From contig NZ_CP109149.1 of NCBI RefSeq assembly GCF_035920345.1, positions 5,704,001 to 5,768,000 on the forward strand: a stretch of DNA of 64,000 bases. The letters are read 5' to 3'. Shown here piece after piece: positions 20,921 to 29,515 of this stretch. Position 1 is the first letter of the stretch; each line of letters opens with the position of its first letter. The translations under genes were made by a program, and so were the position numbers. The stretch is from Nocardia vinacea (GTDB lineage Bacteria > Actinomycetota > Actinomycetes > Mycobacteriales > Mycobacteriaceae). A model generated the notes under the pieces. The model was given only the letters and a program-made list of their open reading frames with translations. It was not told where the DNA came from and ran no database searches.

Positions 20921-21840
20921 CCCCGCTCCTCCAACGCATTGCCTGCGACCGGCGACTCCGCGCCGGCCGGTCCCAGCGGCTCGGAACCGCGCGCCCTTCG
21001 TACAGCCCAGCGGCGCGGACGGTGCTGATCGAACGAGGTCACCGCGAGATTCACACTGACCGCGACCACCGCGATCGCCAGGCTCGGAGCCAGCACGGAC
21101 CAGGGGTTGAGAAGCATGCCGGAGGAGTTCTCGCGCACCATGACCGCCCAGTTGCTCGCGCCGAGCGTGGTCGGCAGTTGGAGGAACGATGCGGTGCTGA
21201 CCACATACACGCCCTCTACGAAGCGAAGACCGAGTTGCGCGGCCAAGACCTCGCGCAGATTCGGAATCACCTCACGGAATACCAAGTGCGGCAGAGTTTC
21301 GCCGCTCGCTTGGGCGGCCTCGACATAGCCGCTCGCAGCGACTCCCGCCGCGGCCGCCGCGAAAACTCGTGCACAGTACGGAGTTCCGAAGAGCAGAGCC
21401 ACCACAACGAGCCCGTAGACGCCCGCATCCGGCCAGGCCGTCAGCACCAGCAGGATCCCGAGTACGGCCGGAAGCAGGATCGCGAAATCGGCGACGCCCT
21501 CGATCATCGCACCGACCCGAGGACGCAGTGCCGCGATCGCGCCGAGCACGCACGACAACCCGGTCACCGCGACCGCGATCACACCCGCCAGCAACAGCAG
21601 ACCCCAACCGCCGTAGAGCAGTTGAGCCAGCACATCCCGTCCGAGTCGGTCCGTGCCCAATAAGGTGTCCGCGCCCGGCCGCCCGAATGGTATCCCGGCC
21701 GCCTCCTCAGCAGGCCGAGTCGCCGAACTCGGCCCGAGCGCGGCAGCGATAACCACCACCAGCGCAGGCAATACCGTGAGGAATCTCTTCACCTGCGACC
21801 TTCCGATCCGAGCCGCCGGATTCCGCTGCACATCGGTCAT
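20917..21840 (-). CDS. ABC transporter permease (DppC/NikC type)
   Basis: About 307 residues. N-terminal membrane helix (FLTVLPALVVVIAAALG), then LGTDRLGRDVLAQLLYGG, the typical DppC/OppC N-terminal signature, and the permease EAA-type loop YVEAAQASGETLPHLVFREV near residue 190. It forms the channel half of a peptide/nickel/opine importer. The frame extends upstream into the neighbouring gene, but ATG 21840 overlaps that gene's stop (ATGA), and MTDVQRNPAARI matches a cytoplasmic N-terminus. The C-terminus overlaps the ATPase start. Confidence 0.9.
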   Translation of the reverse strand: MTDVQRNPAARIGRSQVKRFLTVLPALVVVIAAALGPSSATRPAEEAAGIPFGRPGADTLLGTDRLGRDVLAQLLYGGWGLLLLAGVIAVAVTGLSCVLGAIAALRPRVGAMIEGVADFAILLPAVLGILLVLTAWPDAGVYGLVVVALLFGTPYCARVFAAAAAGVAASGYVEAAQASGETLPHLVFREVIPNLREVLAAQLGLRFVEGVYVVSTASFLQLPTTLGASNWAVMVRENSSGMLLNPWSVLAPSLAIAVVAVSVNLAVTSFDQHRPRRWAVRRARGSEPLGPAGAESPVAGNALEERG

Positions 21841-22760
21841 ATTCGCCCCCGCAATGCCCAGGCCCGAATCCCGTCCGCCATGGCCAGCATGGCCATGATG
21901 ACGATTCCGGTCAGCGCGACCACCGCGGCGATCAAGGAGGTGTCCCGATCGGCGACCGACCCCGCGAGCACCGCACCGAGTCCCGGGTAGTTGAAGATGG
22001 TCTCCACCACCAGCGCACCACCGAGCAGCATGCCGACCGTGGTCGCGAAACTCGCCACAATCGTCGGCAGCGCGAACGGCAGCACATGCCTGGTCAGCAC
22101 CGTGGTGGTCGAAAGTCCGTCCAGCACCGCACTTTCCACATGCGGCGAGCGCGCGGAGTCGAGCAGGGCCGCGCGCACCACCCGGGTGTTCCAGCCGGTC
22201 TGCGGTATCGCCAGTGCGAGTACGGGCAGCACCAGCATGTCCGGACTGGCCGGAAATCCGGAGCGCCCGGTAATGGTGACGGCGGGTAACCAACCGGCGC
22301 CCAAGGAGAACACCAGGATCAACAAGGTCGCGATGACGAACTCCGGAATCGCCGCCGCCGCAGTGGTAGTCGGCTGCAGGAACCGAGTAGCCGCACCCCG
22401 CCGTGTCGCCCACCAGCCGCCGAGCAGCAGCGACGCGACCACGGTCACCAGGAAGGCGAGCCCGCCGAGCAGCAGCGTCGGCGGAAACTTGTCGGCCAGC
22501 AGCTCATTGATCGATCGCCCACGCGCGGTGCGGCCGAAATCACCGGTCGCCACACCGGATATCCACTCGACGAACCGCACCGGCAGCGGCCGGTCCAGGC
22601 CCAGTTCGTGTTCCTTCGCCGCGATCTGCTCCGCGGTGGCGTCGCGGCCGAGCACCGCGCGGGCGGAATTGCCCGGCAGCAGATCGACGGCCGCGAACAC
22701 CGTCGCCAGCAGCGCGACCAGCAGGAGGACGCGCCGGATGAGGAGTCGGGCGAAGGACAT
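21837..22760 (-). CDS. ABC transporter permease (DppB/NikB type)
   Basis: About 307 residues. The start MSFARLLIRRVLLL leads straight into the first helix, as in DppB. The loop LGLDRPLPVRFVEWISGVATGDFGRT is family-typical, as is the C-terminal ETIFNYPGLGAVL. It pairs with the next permease to form the importer channel. ATG 22760 overlaps the stop of the binding-protein gene by one base (TGATG), so it is translationally coupled. The order SBP-permease-permease-ATPase is that of the peptide/nickel/opine family, which includes the staphylopine-metal importer CntABCDF. Confidence 0.9.
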   Translation of the reverse strand: MSFARLLIRRVLLLVALLATVFAAVDLLPGNSARAVLGRDATAEQIAAKEHELGLDRPLPVRFVEWISGVATGDFGRTARGRSINELLADKFPPTLLLGGLAFLVTVVASLLLGGWWATRRGAATRFLQPTTTAAAAIPEFVIATLLILVFSLGAGWLPAVTITGRSGFPASPDMLVLPVLALAIPQTGWNTRVVRAALLDSARSPHVESAVLDGLSTTTVLTRHVLPFALPTIVASFATTVGMLLGGALVVETIFNYPGLGAVLAGSVADRDTSLIAAVVALTGIVIMAMLAMADGIRAWALRGRI

Positions 22761-24277
22761 CACTCCGCGAGCCAGGCCCGTTCCAACTGCACCCTGGCGA
22801 AGCCGCCCAGGGTCGGCACATCGCGCACCCGGGATGTCGCGATATCGATACCGTCGGCCATGCCCCACACCAGGTAGCCGCCGCGGGCGTACTGGATCCG
22901 CTGTACGTCACGGCAGGCCGCCGCGTATTCCGAGTCACCGGGCGCGGCAAGGGCTTTCGCGGTGGCCGCATCGAATTCGGCATCCTTGAAGGCGGTTTCG
23001 TTGCGATTCGATGTCGAGGACATCAGCTTGGTCGCGAAGAACAGCGCGGAATCATTGGTGCCCCAGGAGACCGTGTAAAACGGCGCCTTCAACCAGGTCT
23101 GGTCGTAGAAGGTATTCGACTCCTGCGTCACGACATCGAGGCGCAGCCCGATATCGGCCAGCTGGGTGGCGATCACCTTCGCCGATTCGACCTCGCCAGG
23201 GGCCTCGGCCTTGGTGAGGAACTGGTAGCTGCGCCCGGTATCGAATCCGGCATCGCGCAGCAGCGTCTTCGCCCGGTCCACATCGCGGGTGCGCTGCGCA
23301 ATGGTGTTGTCGTACAACGGATCACCGGTACCGAGGATGTCGTTCGCGACGGTGCCGTACCCCGAATGCACCTGATTCACCAGGGCCTTGCGATCGATGC
23401 CCAACCGGATAGCCCCGCGCACCCGCACATCGGCGAACGGTCCGTCGGAGGTCCGCATCGCGACCCCGACCATGGTGTCGTTCGACCGCCGCACCACCCG
23501 CAGATCACCGCGCCCCTCGGCGGTACGTCCCGCGATCGCACCGACATTCGAGGCCAGGTCGATCTGCCCGCCGAGCACCGCATTGCCCAATGCCGTCACG
23601 CTGTCGAACATGGTGACCTCGATGGCATCCAGCAGTGGCGCCGGACCGTACCACCGATCGTTGCGCACCAGCCGGGCATTGCCACCCTGATAGGACTCCA
23701 ACCGGAACGGCCCGGTGCCGATGGCCTTTGTGAAATCGGTGGTGTCCTTCTTGACGGTGAAGGTCATCAACCGAACCAGTAGCGGTAGTTGCGAATTCGG
23801 TTCGGGCAGCGCGATCACCACCCGGTTCGGACCGTCCGGGGTGATGTCCTCAACGGCGGCAGGCATTTTCGACGCACCGCCGACGGTCCGCAGGCGACGC
23901 AGCGACCACACCACATCATCGGAGGTGACCGGGGTTCCGTCGTGGAAGGTCGCGCCGTCGGCGATGGTGAAACTCCAGCGGCGCCGCTGAGCGTCGGCTT
24001 CCCACCGACTGGAAAGGCGCGCAGCAACATTCGGGTTCGCGCCCGGTACCGTGAGCGCGTCGTACACCAGCGAGGTGATGAGGAAGTCGCTGTCATTGCT
24101 GAGATTCGCATGCGGATCGCGTTCGATTCGCGCCGCACTGCCGAGCGCACCGACCCGCAGGGTGCCACCGCGCCGAGCCGGGCCGTCCGAATTGCCGCCG
24201 TCCGAACATGCGGCGACCAACAGCACCGCGCCGACACCGAGTCCCGATCGCAGGAGTTGTCGTCGATTCCATTCCAT
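22760..24277 (-). CDS. Substrate-binding lipoprotein of a peptide/nickel/opine ABC importer
   Basis: About 505 residues. N-terminus MEWNRRQLLRSGLGVG has a twin-arginine-like pair, followed by lipobox VAAC, so it may be exported by Tat and lipidated. The family-5 solute-binding signature is visible: FHDGTPVTSDDVVWSLRR, GTGPFRLESYQGG, VRGAIRLGIDRKALV. These proteins bind peptides, nickel complexes or opine metallophores. ATG 24277 has a GAGGAAGG upstream. A 15/19 iron box lies 65 bases upstream (24342-24360), so the operon should be induced in low iron. A metal-metallophore complex is the likely cargo (inference). Confidence 0.9.
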   Translation of the reverse strand: MEWNRRQLLRSGLGVGAVLLVAACSDGGNSDGPARRGGTLRVGALGSAARIERDPHANLSNDSDFLITSLVYDALTVPGANPNVAARLSSRWEADAQRRRWSFTIADGATFHDGTPVTSDDVVWSLRRLRTVGGASKMPAAVEDITPDGPNRVVIALPEPNSQLPLLVRLMTFTVKKDTTDFTKAIGTGPFRLESYQGGNARLVRNDRWYGPAPLLDAIEVTMFDSVTALGNAVLGGQIDLASNVGAIAGRTAEGRGDLRVVRRSNDTMVGVAMRTSDGPFADVRVRGAIRLGIDRKALVNQVHSGYGTVANDILGTGDPLYDNTIAQRTRDVDRAKTLLRDAGFDTGRSYQFLTKAEAPGEVESAKVIATQLADIGLRLDVVTQESNTFYDQTWLKAPFYTVSWGTNDSALFFATKLMSSTSNRNETAFKDAEFDAATAKALAAPGDSEYAAACRDVQRIQYARGGYLVWGMADGIDIATSRVRDVPTLGGFARVQLERAWLAE

Positions 24278-24341
24278 GATGCTGCCTTCCTCGAGCCTTA
24301 ACGAGTTACCCACGCGCGACCGCGAACCCTAGCGAATCTAG

Positions 24342-24360
24342 CTAGGACAGGCTAGCCTAA
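24342..24360 (-). promoter_or_regulatory. IdeR/DtxR-like iron box, importer side
   Basis: CTAGGACAGGCTAGCCTAA matches the IdeR consensus TTAGGTTAGGCTAACCTAA at 15 of 19 positions, counted by hand. It lies 65 bases upstream of the binding-protein ATG, in the 315-base divergent gap (24278-24592). Confidence 0.75.
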
Positions 24361-24495
24361 TAGGGTTCCGGCCGTTGAGTTTTGCCGCACCACAGCTACC
24401 AGTCACCACCCCGAAGGCAATGCCGCAGATTAGCTACAGCTAGCTGCGGCAGGCTTCGACCCCAGTCATACGCGCTCGTTATTTTTATGACTCGC

Positions 24496-24514
24496 TTAGG
24501 TAAGCCTTGCTTAA
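24496..24514 (+). promoter_or_regulatory. IdeR/DtxR-like iron box, biosynthesis side
   Basis: TTAGGTAAGCCTTGCTTAA matches the IdeR consensus at 14 of 19 positions. It lies 79 bases upstream of the oxygenase GTG, so each divergent operon has its own box. Confidence 0.7.
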
Positions 24515-24592
24515 CGCGGCCGGACCCACTAGCTTCGCAGATCGAATCGTCATACCCCCGCTTTTCGACCCGATGCGAAGAAGGGACTCCTG

Positions 24593-25786
24593 GTGAAAGG
24601 CGTTCTCTCCGAATGTAAGACGCTTCACCCACTAGATATCGAACGGCGCGAGCTGCCGACCACCGCCGGTCATGCGGTGCGTACTCTCGCCCATGAGATA
24701 TGTGTCACAGTCGATGCCCGGCCGGATGGCACCGCCGATATCGCGCGCACGCTGACCGATCCGGCATTGCTCGAGCAAATCGATGCCCGCGTCGGCGAGT
24801 TGCCCGACGCGGTACGCGTCGCCCTGCGACCGCCCGCCACCGCGGCCGGTGCCACCATCGTCGGCAAACTGCCTTTGACCGATGCCGAATTCGGCCCGAC
24901 CCCGCCGAGCTGGGTCGAGGCGGCCCGCTGGAGTGGTGAAATCGACCGCCGCGCGAGCTCATTCGAACTCGATATCGCAATGCTGCTGCTCGCCCGCAGC
25001 GCGGGTGAGCCGTTCGGCTGGCAGGGCCAGCAGGGCGGGCGACTGGTCAACAACATCGTGCCCTCGCCCGGTCACGAACACGAACAGTCAGGCGCGAGTA
25101 GCAAAACCCTGCTCAGCCCGCATACCGAGGACGCCTTCCACCCGGACCGGGCAAACCTGTTGTTGTTGGCGTGTCTGCGCAATCCGGACGGCGTCGGCAC
25201 CACCGTGTCCTCGGTGCGTCGGACCGAGCTCTCCGATGACGAGCGCCGACTGCTGGGCACGCCGACCCTGCCGATCCTGCCCGACGTCTCCTACGGCACC
25301 GGTCACGAGCGCTATTCCGCACTTCCGTTGCCGACGCTGTGGAGCGCCGAATCAGCTGGCGACACAGCAGATTTGACGCTTCGTTACGATCCGGCATACA
25401 CCCCGCTCGACGATGCCGGTACCGAATTCCGGCTGGCATACGCGCGCCTCACCACGGAGCTCGAACGCGTCTGCATCACCGCCGCACTGGCCCCCGGCGA
25501 GCTATTGCTGGTGGACAATGACGTGGCCGTGCACGGTCGGGTACCGTTCACCGCGCGCTACGACGGCACCGACCGCTGGCTCAAGCGCGTCAATGTCCGC
25601 CTGCCCGAACGCCGACGGCGGGCCGCCGAGGCCGACGAAAATGGTTATGGGCAACGGATCGTCGCCCCGTTCCGAGCGACAAGCAACCCGCTCGCGATCG
25701 ACGGTGCACCGGCCCGGGCTACCACCCGGACCGCAGTAAGGCTGGATACGACACAACATGATCGAGGAACCGTTGAGCACTCGTGA
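24593..25786 (+). CDS. Fe(II)/2-oxoglutarate oxygenase of the clavaminate-synthase / VioC / AsnO type
   Basis: 397 residues. The facial triad is visible: H177-T-E179 in SPHTEDAFHP and distal H314 in DNDVAVHGR, with R328 or R332 as 2-oxoglutarate-binding Arg. The TauD-like fold with the HTEDAFHP motif is typical of the branch that hydroxylates free or tethered amino acids (asparagine, arginine and similar). GTG 24593 has GAAGGGA six bases upstream. First gene of the operon behind an iron box. Its co-substrate, 2-oxoglutarate, is what the next enzyme would release. The substrate is unknown; a beta-hydroxylated amino acid is the natural guess. It overlaps the dehydrogenase gene by up to 29 bases. 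Confidence 0.85.
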   Translation: MKGVLSECKTLHPLDIERRELPTTAGHAVRTLAHEICVTVDARPDGTADIARTLTDPALLEQIDARVGELPDAVRVALRPPATAAGATIVGKLPLTDAEFGPTPPSWVEAARWSGEIDRRASSFELDIAMLLLARSAGEPFGWQGQQGGRLVNNIVPSPGHEHEQSGASSKTLLSPHTEDAFHPDRANLLLLACLRNPDGVGTTVSSVRRTELSDDERRLLGTPTLPILPDVSYGTGHERYSALPLPTLWSAESAGDTADLTLRYDPAYTPLDDAGTEFRLAYARLTTELERVCITAALAPGELLLVDNDVAVHGRVPFTARYDGTDRWLKRVNVRLPERRRRAAEADENGYGQRIVAPFRATSNPLAIDGAPARATTRTAVRLDTTQHDRGTVEHS

Positions 25787-26768
25787 CCGGAGCACACCAC
25801 TGCGTGTGCTGAGCCGCAGCGATCTCGCCGACGTGCCAATCACGCCCGCCGATGTGGTGCGCGCGGTAGAGGAAGCGTATCTCGCCTTCGCCGCGGGTGA
25901 TTCGGATAATCCGCGCAAACTCAGCGTCGCGAATCCGGACGGCTGGTCGGTGGCTTACGCCATGCTCGGGCGCGACGGCCGTCGCCGGGTGGTCGCGATG
26001 AAGACCTCCTACAAATTCGATCCCGGCCACGACCGCAGCACCAAGCGCTACTACACGACCATCACGCTCTACGACGACAGCACCGGCGCGCCGATCGCCA
26101 TGATGGACTGCGCCAGGGTCGGCGCGCTGCGCACCCCGGCGGTGTCGGCGCTGCTGGTGCGCGAGACCGCACGGCGCGGCGCGGAGAGCGTGCTGCTGAT
26201 CGGCACCGGCACCCAGGGCCGAAATGCCCTGCCGCACTTGCTTGCCGCCAATCCGCAGCTGCGCAAGTTGATGCTGTACGGCACCCATCCGGAGGGTCTG
26301 GCGGCGGTGCGCGACTACCTCGCCGAATACAACCCGCACGCATTGCTGGAGACCGTCGACGATCCGCGCGCGGCCGCCGGTACCGCCGATGTGGTGTTGG
26401 CGACGGCCGGACCGGGTACCGAGGTCGGGATCGAATCCGAGGATCTCGCACCGGGATCCACCGTGGTGCTCGTCGGCTACGGTTTGGCGCCGTCCACGCT
26501 GGTCGACGCCGATCGCGTAATCGCAACCAGCGCCGAGCAAATGGCGCTGACCGGCACCGATATGGCCGGTCCCGACGGCAGACTGCGGACCGTCGATGCC
26601 GAACTGCCACAGATCCTGAGCCGTCGCGCGATCGCCAGGCGCTCCGACGACGAGCGGATCTTCGTCTACAACAGCGGGTTGGTGCTGACCGATATCGCCG
26701 TCGCGCACGCACTCGCCGAACGAGCCATTGCCGAGGGCCGCGGCACGGAGGTGCCCCTGTGGGACTAG
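25758..26768 (+). CDS. SbnB-like dehydrogenase (ornithine cyclodeaminase / mu-crystallin family)
   Basis: 336 residues. NAD-binding glycine motif GTGTQG at 149-154, catalytic-type Lys82 (AMKTSY), and the family sequence YYTTITLYDDSTGAPIAMMD before the Rossmann fold. In the staphyloferrin B pathway SbnB oxidatively splits N-(1-amino-1-carboxy-2-ethyl)glutamate into L-2,3-diaminopropionate and 2-oxoglutarate. The neighbouring SbnA-like gene supports that role over ornithine cyclodeaminase. ATG 25758 overlaps the oxygenase gene by 29 bases; TTG 25773, with GAGGA upstream, is a good alternative start. The stop lies within the decarboxylase start region. Confidence 0.85.
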   Translation: MIEEPLSTRDRSTPLRVLSRSDLADVPITPADVVRAVEEAYLAFAAGDSDNPRKLSVANPDGWSVAYAMLGRDGRRRVVAMKTSYKFDPGHDRSTKRYYTTITLYDDSTGAPIAMMDCARVGALRTPAVSALLVRETARRGAESVLLIGTGTQGRNALPHLLAANPQLRKLMLYGTHPEGLAAVRDYLAEYNPHALLETVDDPRAAAGTADVVLATAGPGTEVGIESEDLAPGSTVVLVGYGLAPSTLVDADRVIATSAEQMALTGTDMAGPDGRLRTVDAELPQILSRRAIARRSDDERIFVYNSGLVLTDIAVAHALAERAIAEGRGTEVPLWD

Positions 26769-28279
26769 ACATCGGCGCCGTCGAGTTCGACAAGAAGGCG
26801 CCCGCCCCCGGCACCGCCGAACCCGACGGCACGCTGCTGTTCGACGATGGCTCGACCCGCGACAAGGTCAAACTCGGCGATCATCGGTCGAGTACCGAAA
26901 CTGCCCCCGATCCCGCTGTGCTGGCGGCAGTGCAGGGGCTGCTGAGCATCTGCGCGCCTGCCCTGCCCGCTCACACCGACGACTGGGAGCGCAGGCTCCT
27001 CGCCGATCCGAATCTGCTCGGCGATATCGCCTTTGCGATCGGCGGGCCGTTCCATGTGATGTATCCGTCACGGGTCGCGGTGAATATCAATGGATTTCAG
27101 CGGGCGTTCGAGCAGGCCGGTGTGGATGGGGTTGTCTACTTCGGCAAGAAGGCCAACAAGGCGGCCTGCGTTGCTCGTGCCTGCGCCGAAAATGGTGCGG
27201 GCGTCGATGTTTCCAGTGTGGGCGAGCTGAATGCCGCACTGTCACAGGGTGTCCGCGGTGACGAGCTGATGGTCACCGGTCCCGCCAAATCCGACGATCT
27301 CCTTTGGCTTGCCGTGCGGCACCGCGCACTGATCGCCGTGGACAGTCTCGACGAGCTCGACCGATTGGCCGCATTCACCACCCCGGCCGCCGCGGCCCGC
27401 GTACTACTTCGCGTGCTGCCCAACGGATCCGCGAGCCGATTCGGCATGACCGCCGGGGAATTGGACCGCGCGATTTCGGTGATCGGCGCATCCGGCACGG
27501 TCGGTCACGAATCGATTCGATTGCACGGCTTCAGCTTCCACCTGTCCGGCTACGATGCCGTCGCGCGCGCCGAACAGGCTGACAAATTGATCACCCGCTG
27601 CCTGGATGCGCGCACACTGGGCCATCCGGCCGGCACCATCTCCATCGGCGGTGGATTCGGCGTCGACTATGTGCCCGCGAGCGCCTGGTCGGAGTTCAGC
27701 GATCACGCGAACGGTCAGTGGTTCCACGCCGGGAAGTCCTTCGATTCGTACTACCCCTACCACTTCCCGGCACCCGGCCCGGCCATGCTCACGACCGTCC
27801 TCGAGCACAACGCCCTAGCGGAACGGTTGCGCGACAACGATATCCGGCTCGCCGTCGAACCCGGCCGGGCACTGCTCGACCGCGCCGGATCCAGCGTCTT
27901 CCGGGTGCAGGGCAGCAAGACCCGCCATATCGACGGTCACCCCTACCGACTGCTCACCGTCGACGGCACCAGCCTGAGCCTGTCCGAGCAGTGGTTCGAC
28001 AGTGAATACCTCCCCGATCCGATGCTGTGGCCGCCGCGCCCCGGCGAGCTCACCCCGACCTGCGTCGGTGCGGCCAGCTGTCTGGAGTCCGACATGCTCA
28101 GCTGGCGGCGCATCCCGTTACCGAGACGGGCCGAGGTCGGCGATCTGCTGATCTATCCGAATACCGCCGGTTACCAAATGGATTCGAACGAATCAGCCTT
28201 TCACGAACTGCCGATTCCGCCGAAGGTGGTGCTGCACGACACCGGTGATCGACTCCGCTGGACGCTCGACGCCGGATGA
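26759..28279 (+). CDS. Type III PLP-dependent decarboxylase (SbnH / diaminopimelate-ornithine decarboxylase family)
   Basis: 506 residues. Alanine-racemase-like barrel: PLP Lys in YFGKKANKA (K131 by alignment with Y-x-x-K-A-N), HGFSFHLSG, glycine loop ISIGGGFGVDY, and EPGRAL; the C-terminal domain carries GAASCLESDML and YPNTAGYQMD. In the sbn cluster SbnH decarboxylates the citryl-diaminopropionate intermediate to an ethylenediamine moiety. Here the substrate could be a similar conjugate, a hydroxylated amino acid, or diaminopropionate itself. GTG 26759 has GGAGGTG upstream and overlaps the preceding gene by ten bases. It is longer than usual family members because of about 90 extra N-terminal residues. 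Confidence 0.85.
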   Translation: MGLDIGAVEFDKKAPAPGTAEPDGTLLFDDGSTRDKVKLGDHRSSTETAPDPAVLAAVQGLLSICAPALPAHTDDWERRLLADPNLLGDIAFAIGGPFHVMYPSRVAVNINGFQRAFEQAGVDGVVYFGKKANKAACVARACAENGAGVDVSSVGELNAALSQGVRGDELMVTGPAKSDDLLWLAVRHRALIAVDSLDELDRLAAFTTPAAAARVLLRVLPNGSASRFGMTAGELDRAISVIGASGTVGHESIRLHGFSFHLSGYDAVARAEQADKLITRCLDARTLGHPAGTISIGGGFGVDYVPASAWSEFSDHANGQWFHAGKSFDSYYPYHFPAPGPAMLTTVLEHNALAERLRDNDIRLAVEPGRALLDRAGSSVFRVQGSKTRHIDGHPYRLLTVDGTSLSLSEQWFDSEYLPDPMLWPPRPGELTPTCVGAASCLESDMLSWRRIPLPRRAEVGDLLIYPNTAGYQMDSNESAFHELPIPPKVVLHDTGDRLRWTLDAG

Positions 28280-28332
28280 TCCGGCACCCCTATCGACCAA
28301 TACCCCTTACGGCCCCGAACGAGGAGACCTCC

Positions 28333-29364
28333 ATGCCGCTCGTCACGCGCGTGACGGATCTGATCGGTCGCACCCCGCTATTCGAACTGGCGACCACTGC
28401 GACCGGCACCCGGCTGCTGCTCAAACTCGAGCAGTTCAATCCGACGGGTGCGGCCAAGATCAGGATGGCGCGCGCGATGATCGACGATGCGGAGCGTCGG
28501 GGTTTGCTGCGCGATGGCGGGCATATTATCGAGTCGACATCCGGGAATACCGGGCTCGGCCTCGCGGTAGTAGCTGCCGAACGTGGGTATCGCTTCACCG
28601 CAGTGGTCGATCACCACGCATGTAAGGACAAGCTGCGCGCGATGCGAGCAATGGGTGCGGAATTGGTATTCGTCGCCGATGACGGTGACGACAACCTGGC
28701 CACCTCGGCGCGGGAAGACCTGGCCGAGGCGATGGCGGCCGGACAGTCGGACGCATACTTCACCGAACAGCACAACAACGACGCGAACGCGGTCGGCTAC
28801 TACGCCGTGGCCGAAGAATTGCTGGAAGACGTGGAGCGCGTCGATATCCTGCTCTCCGCGGTGGGCACCGGCGGTTCGCTGTTCGGCACCGCGACCCGAC
28901 TGCGCCAACTCGGCTGCACGCCACGGGTCATCGGCGTGGAGCCCGTCGGATCGATCGCCTTCGGCGGGCCGGGCGGCCCGTACTGGCAGTCCGGTACCGG
29001 CACCCCGCCCGGTGCCACCATCGGCACCGCCGTGGACTATTCGCTGCTCGATGAGGGCGTCAAGGTTTCCGATGTCGCGGCCTTCGCCGCCGCTCGCGCG
29101 GTCGCGGCCAAGCTGGGCCTGATGATCGGCGGCTCCGCGGGCGGCTCGGTACACGCCGCGCTCACCCGCCTCGAGGAATTCCCGCCCGGCTCGACCGTGG
29201 TCACCCTCGTCTGTGATGGCGGCGAGAAGTATCTCGATACGGTCTTCGACGACGAGTGGATGCGCGAACGCGATCTTCTCGACGCCGCCACCGAACGCGA
29301 TGTGCACGCCATGCTCGACCGCTACGCTCCCACCCGACGTGACCAACTCGTGGAAGCGCGATGA
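28333..29364 (+). CDS. SbnA-like PLP synthase (cysteine synthase family; diaminopropionate pathway)
   Basis: 343 residues. Fold-type II PLP enzyme: Lys42 in FNPTGAAKIR, substrate loop ESTSGNTGLGLA, phosphate loop GTGGSLFG, and CDGGEKYLDTVFDDEWM near the C-terminus, close in pattern to SbnA. SbnA joins O-phospho-L-serine and L-glutamate. Where cysteine synthases have SVKDR, this protein has AAKIR, so the residues beside the PLP Lys differ. ATG 28333 has AGGAG ten bases upstream. Together with the SbnB-like gene this should give L-2,3-diaminopropionate. An ordinary cysteine synthase is possible but unlikely in this context. Confidence 0.85.
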   Translation: MPLVTRVTDLIGRTPLFELATTATGTRLLLKLEQFNPTGAAKIRMARAMIDDAERRGLLRDGGHIIESTSGNTGLGLAVVAAERGYRFTAVVDHHACKDKLRAMRAMGAELVFVADDGDDNLATSAREDLAEAMAAGQSDAYFTEQHNNDANAVGYYAVAEELLEDVERVDILLSAVGTGGSLFGTATRLRQLGCTPRVIGVEPVGSIAFGGPGGPYWQSGTGTPPGATIGTAVDYSLLDEGVKVSDVAAFAAARAVAAKLGLMIGGSAGGSVHAALTRLEEFPPGSTVVTLVCDGGEKYLDTVFDDEWMRERDLLDAATERDVHAMLDRYAPTRRDQLVEAR

Positions 29365-29426
29365 AGCACGCGCGCGCTTTCGATCACCGTTGCGCGACAC
29401 CTCATATGTCTGAAATGATCACCTCG

Positions 29427-29445
29427 TTAGGGTTGCCTAACCCAT
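29427..29445 (-). promoter_or_regulatory. IdeR/DtxR-like iron box upstream of the MATE gene
   Basis: Read on the minus strand, ATGGGTTAGGCAACCCTAA matches the IdeR consensus at 15 of 19 positions. It lies 70 bases upstream of the MATE ATG, in the 151-base gap after the SbnA-like gene, so MATE and the next gene may form a separate iron-controlled unit. Confidence 0.75.
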
Positions 29446-29515
29446 ATGAAGCTCAGCGACGAGTTGGGACGAGGCTCATGGCGATCGATTTCGGGATTCG
29501 ACCGGTGGAGGTGCG

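Noticed and set aside
25758..26768. Ornithine cyclodeaminase making proline
   Set aside because: The family is broad; linkage to an SbnA-like gene in an iron-regulated operon favours the SbnB role.
28333..29364. Ordinary cysteine synthase or cystathionine synthase
   Set aside because: The neighbouring SbnB-like gene, the iron boxes and the altered motif around the PLP lysine favour the diaminopropionate pathway.
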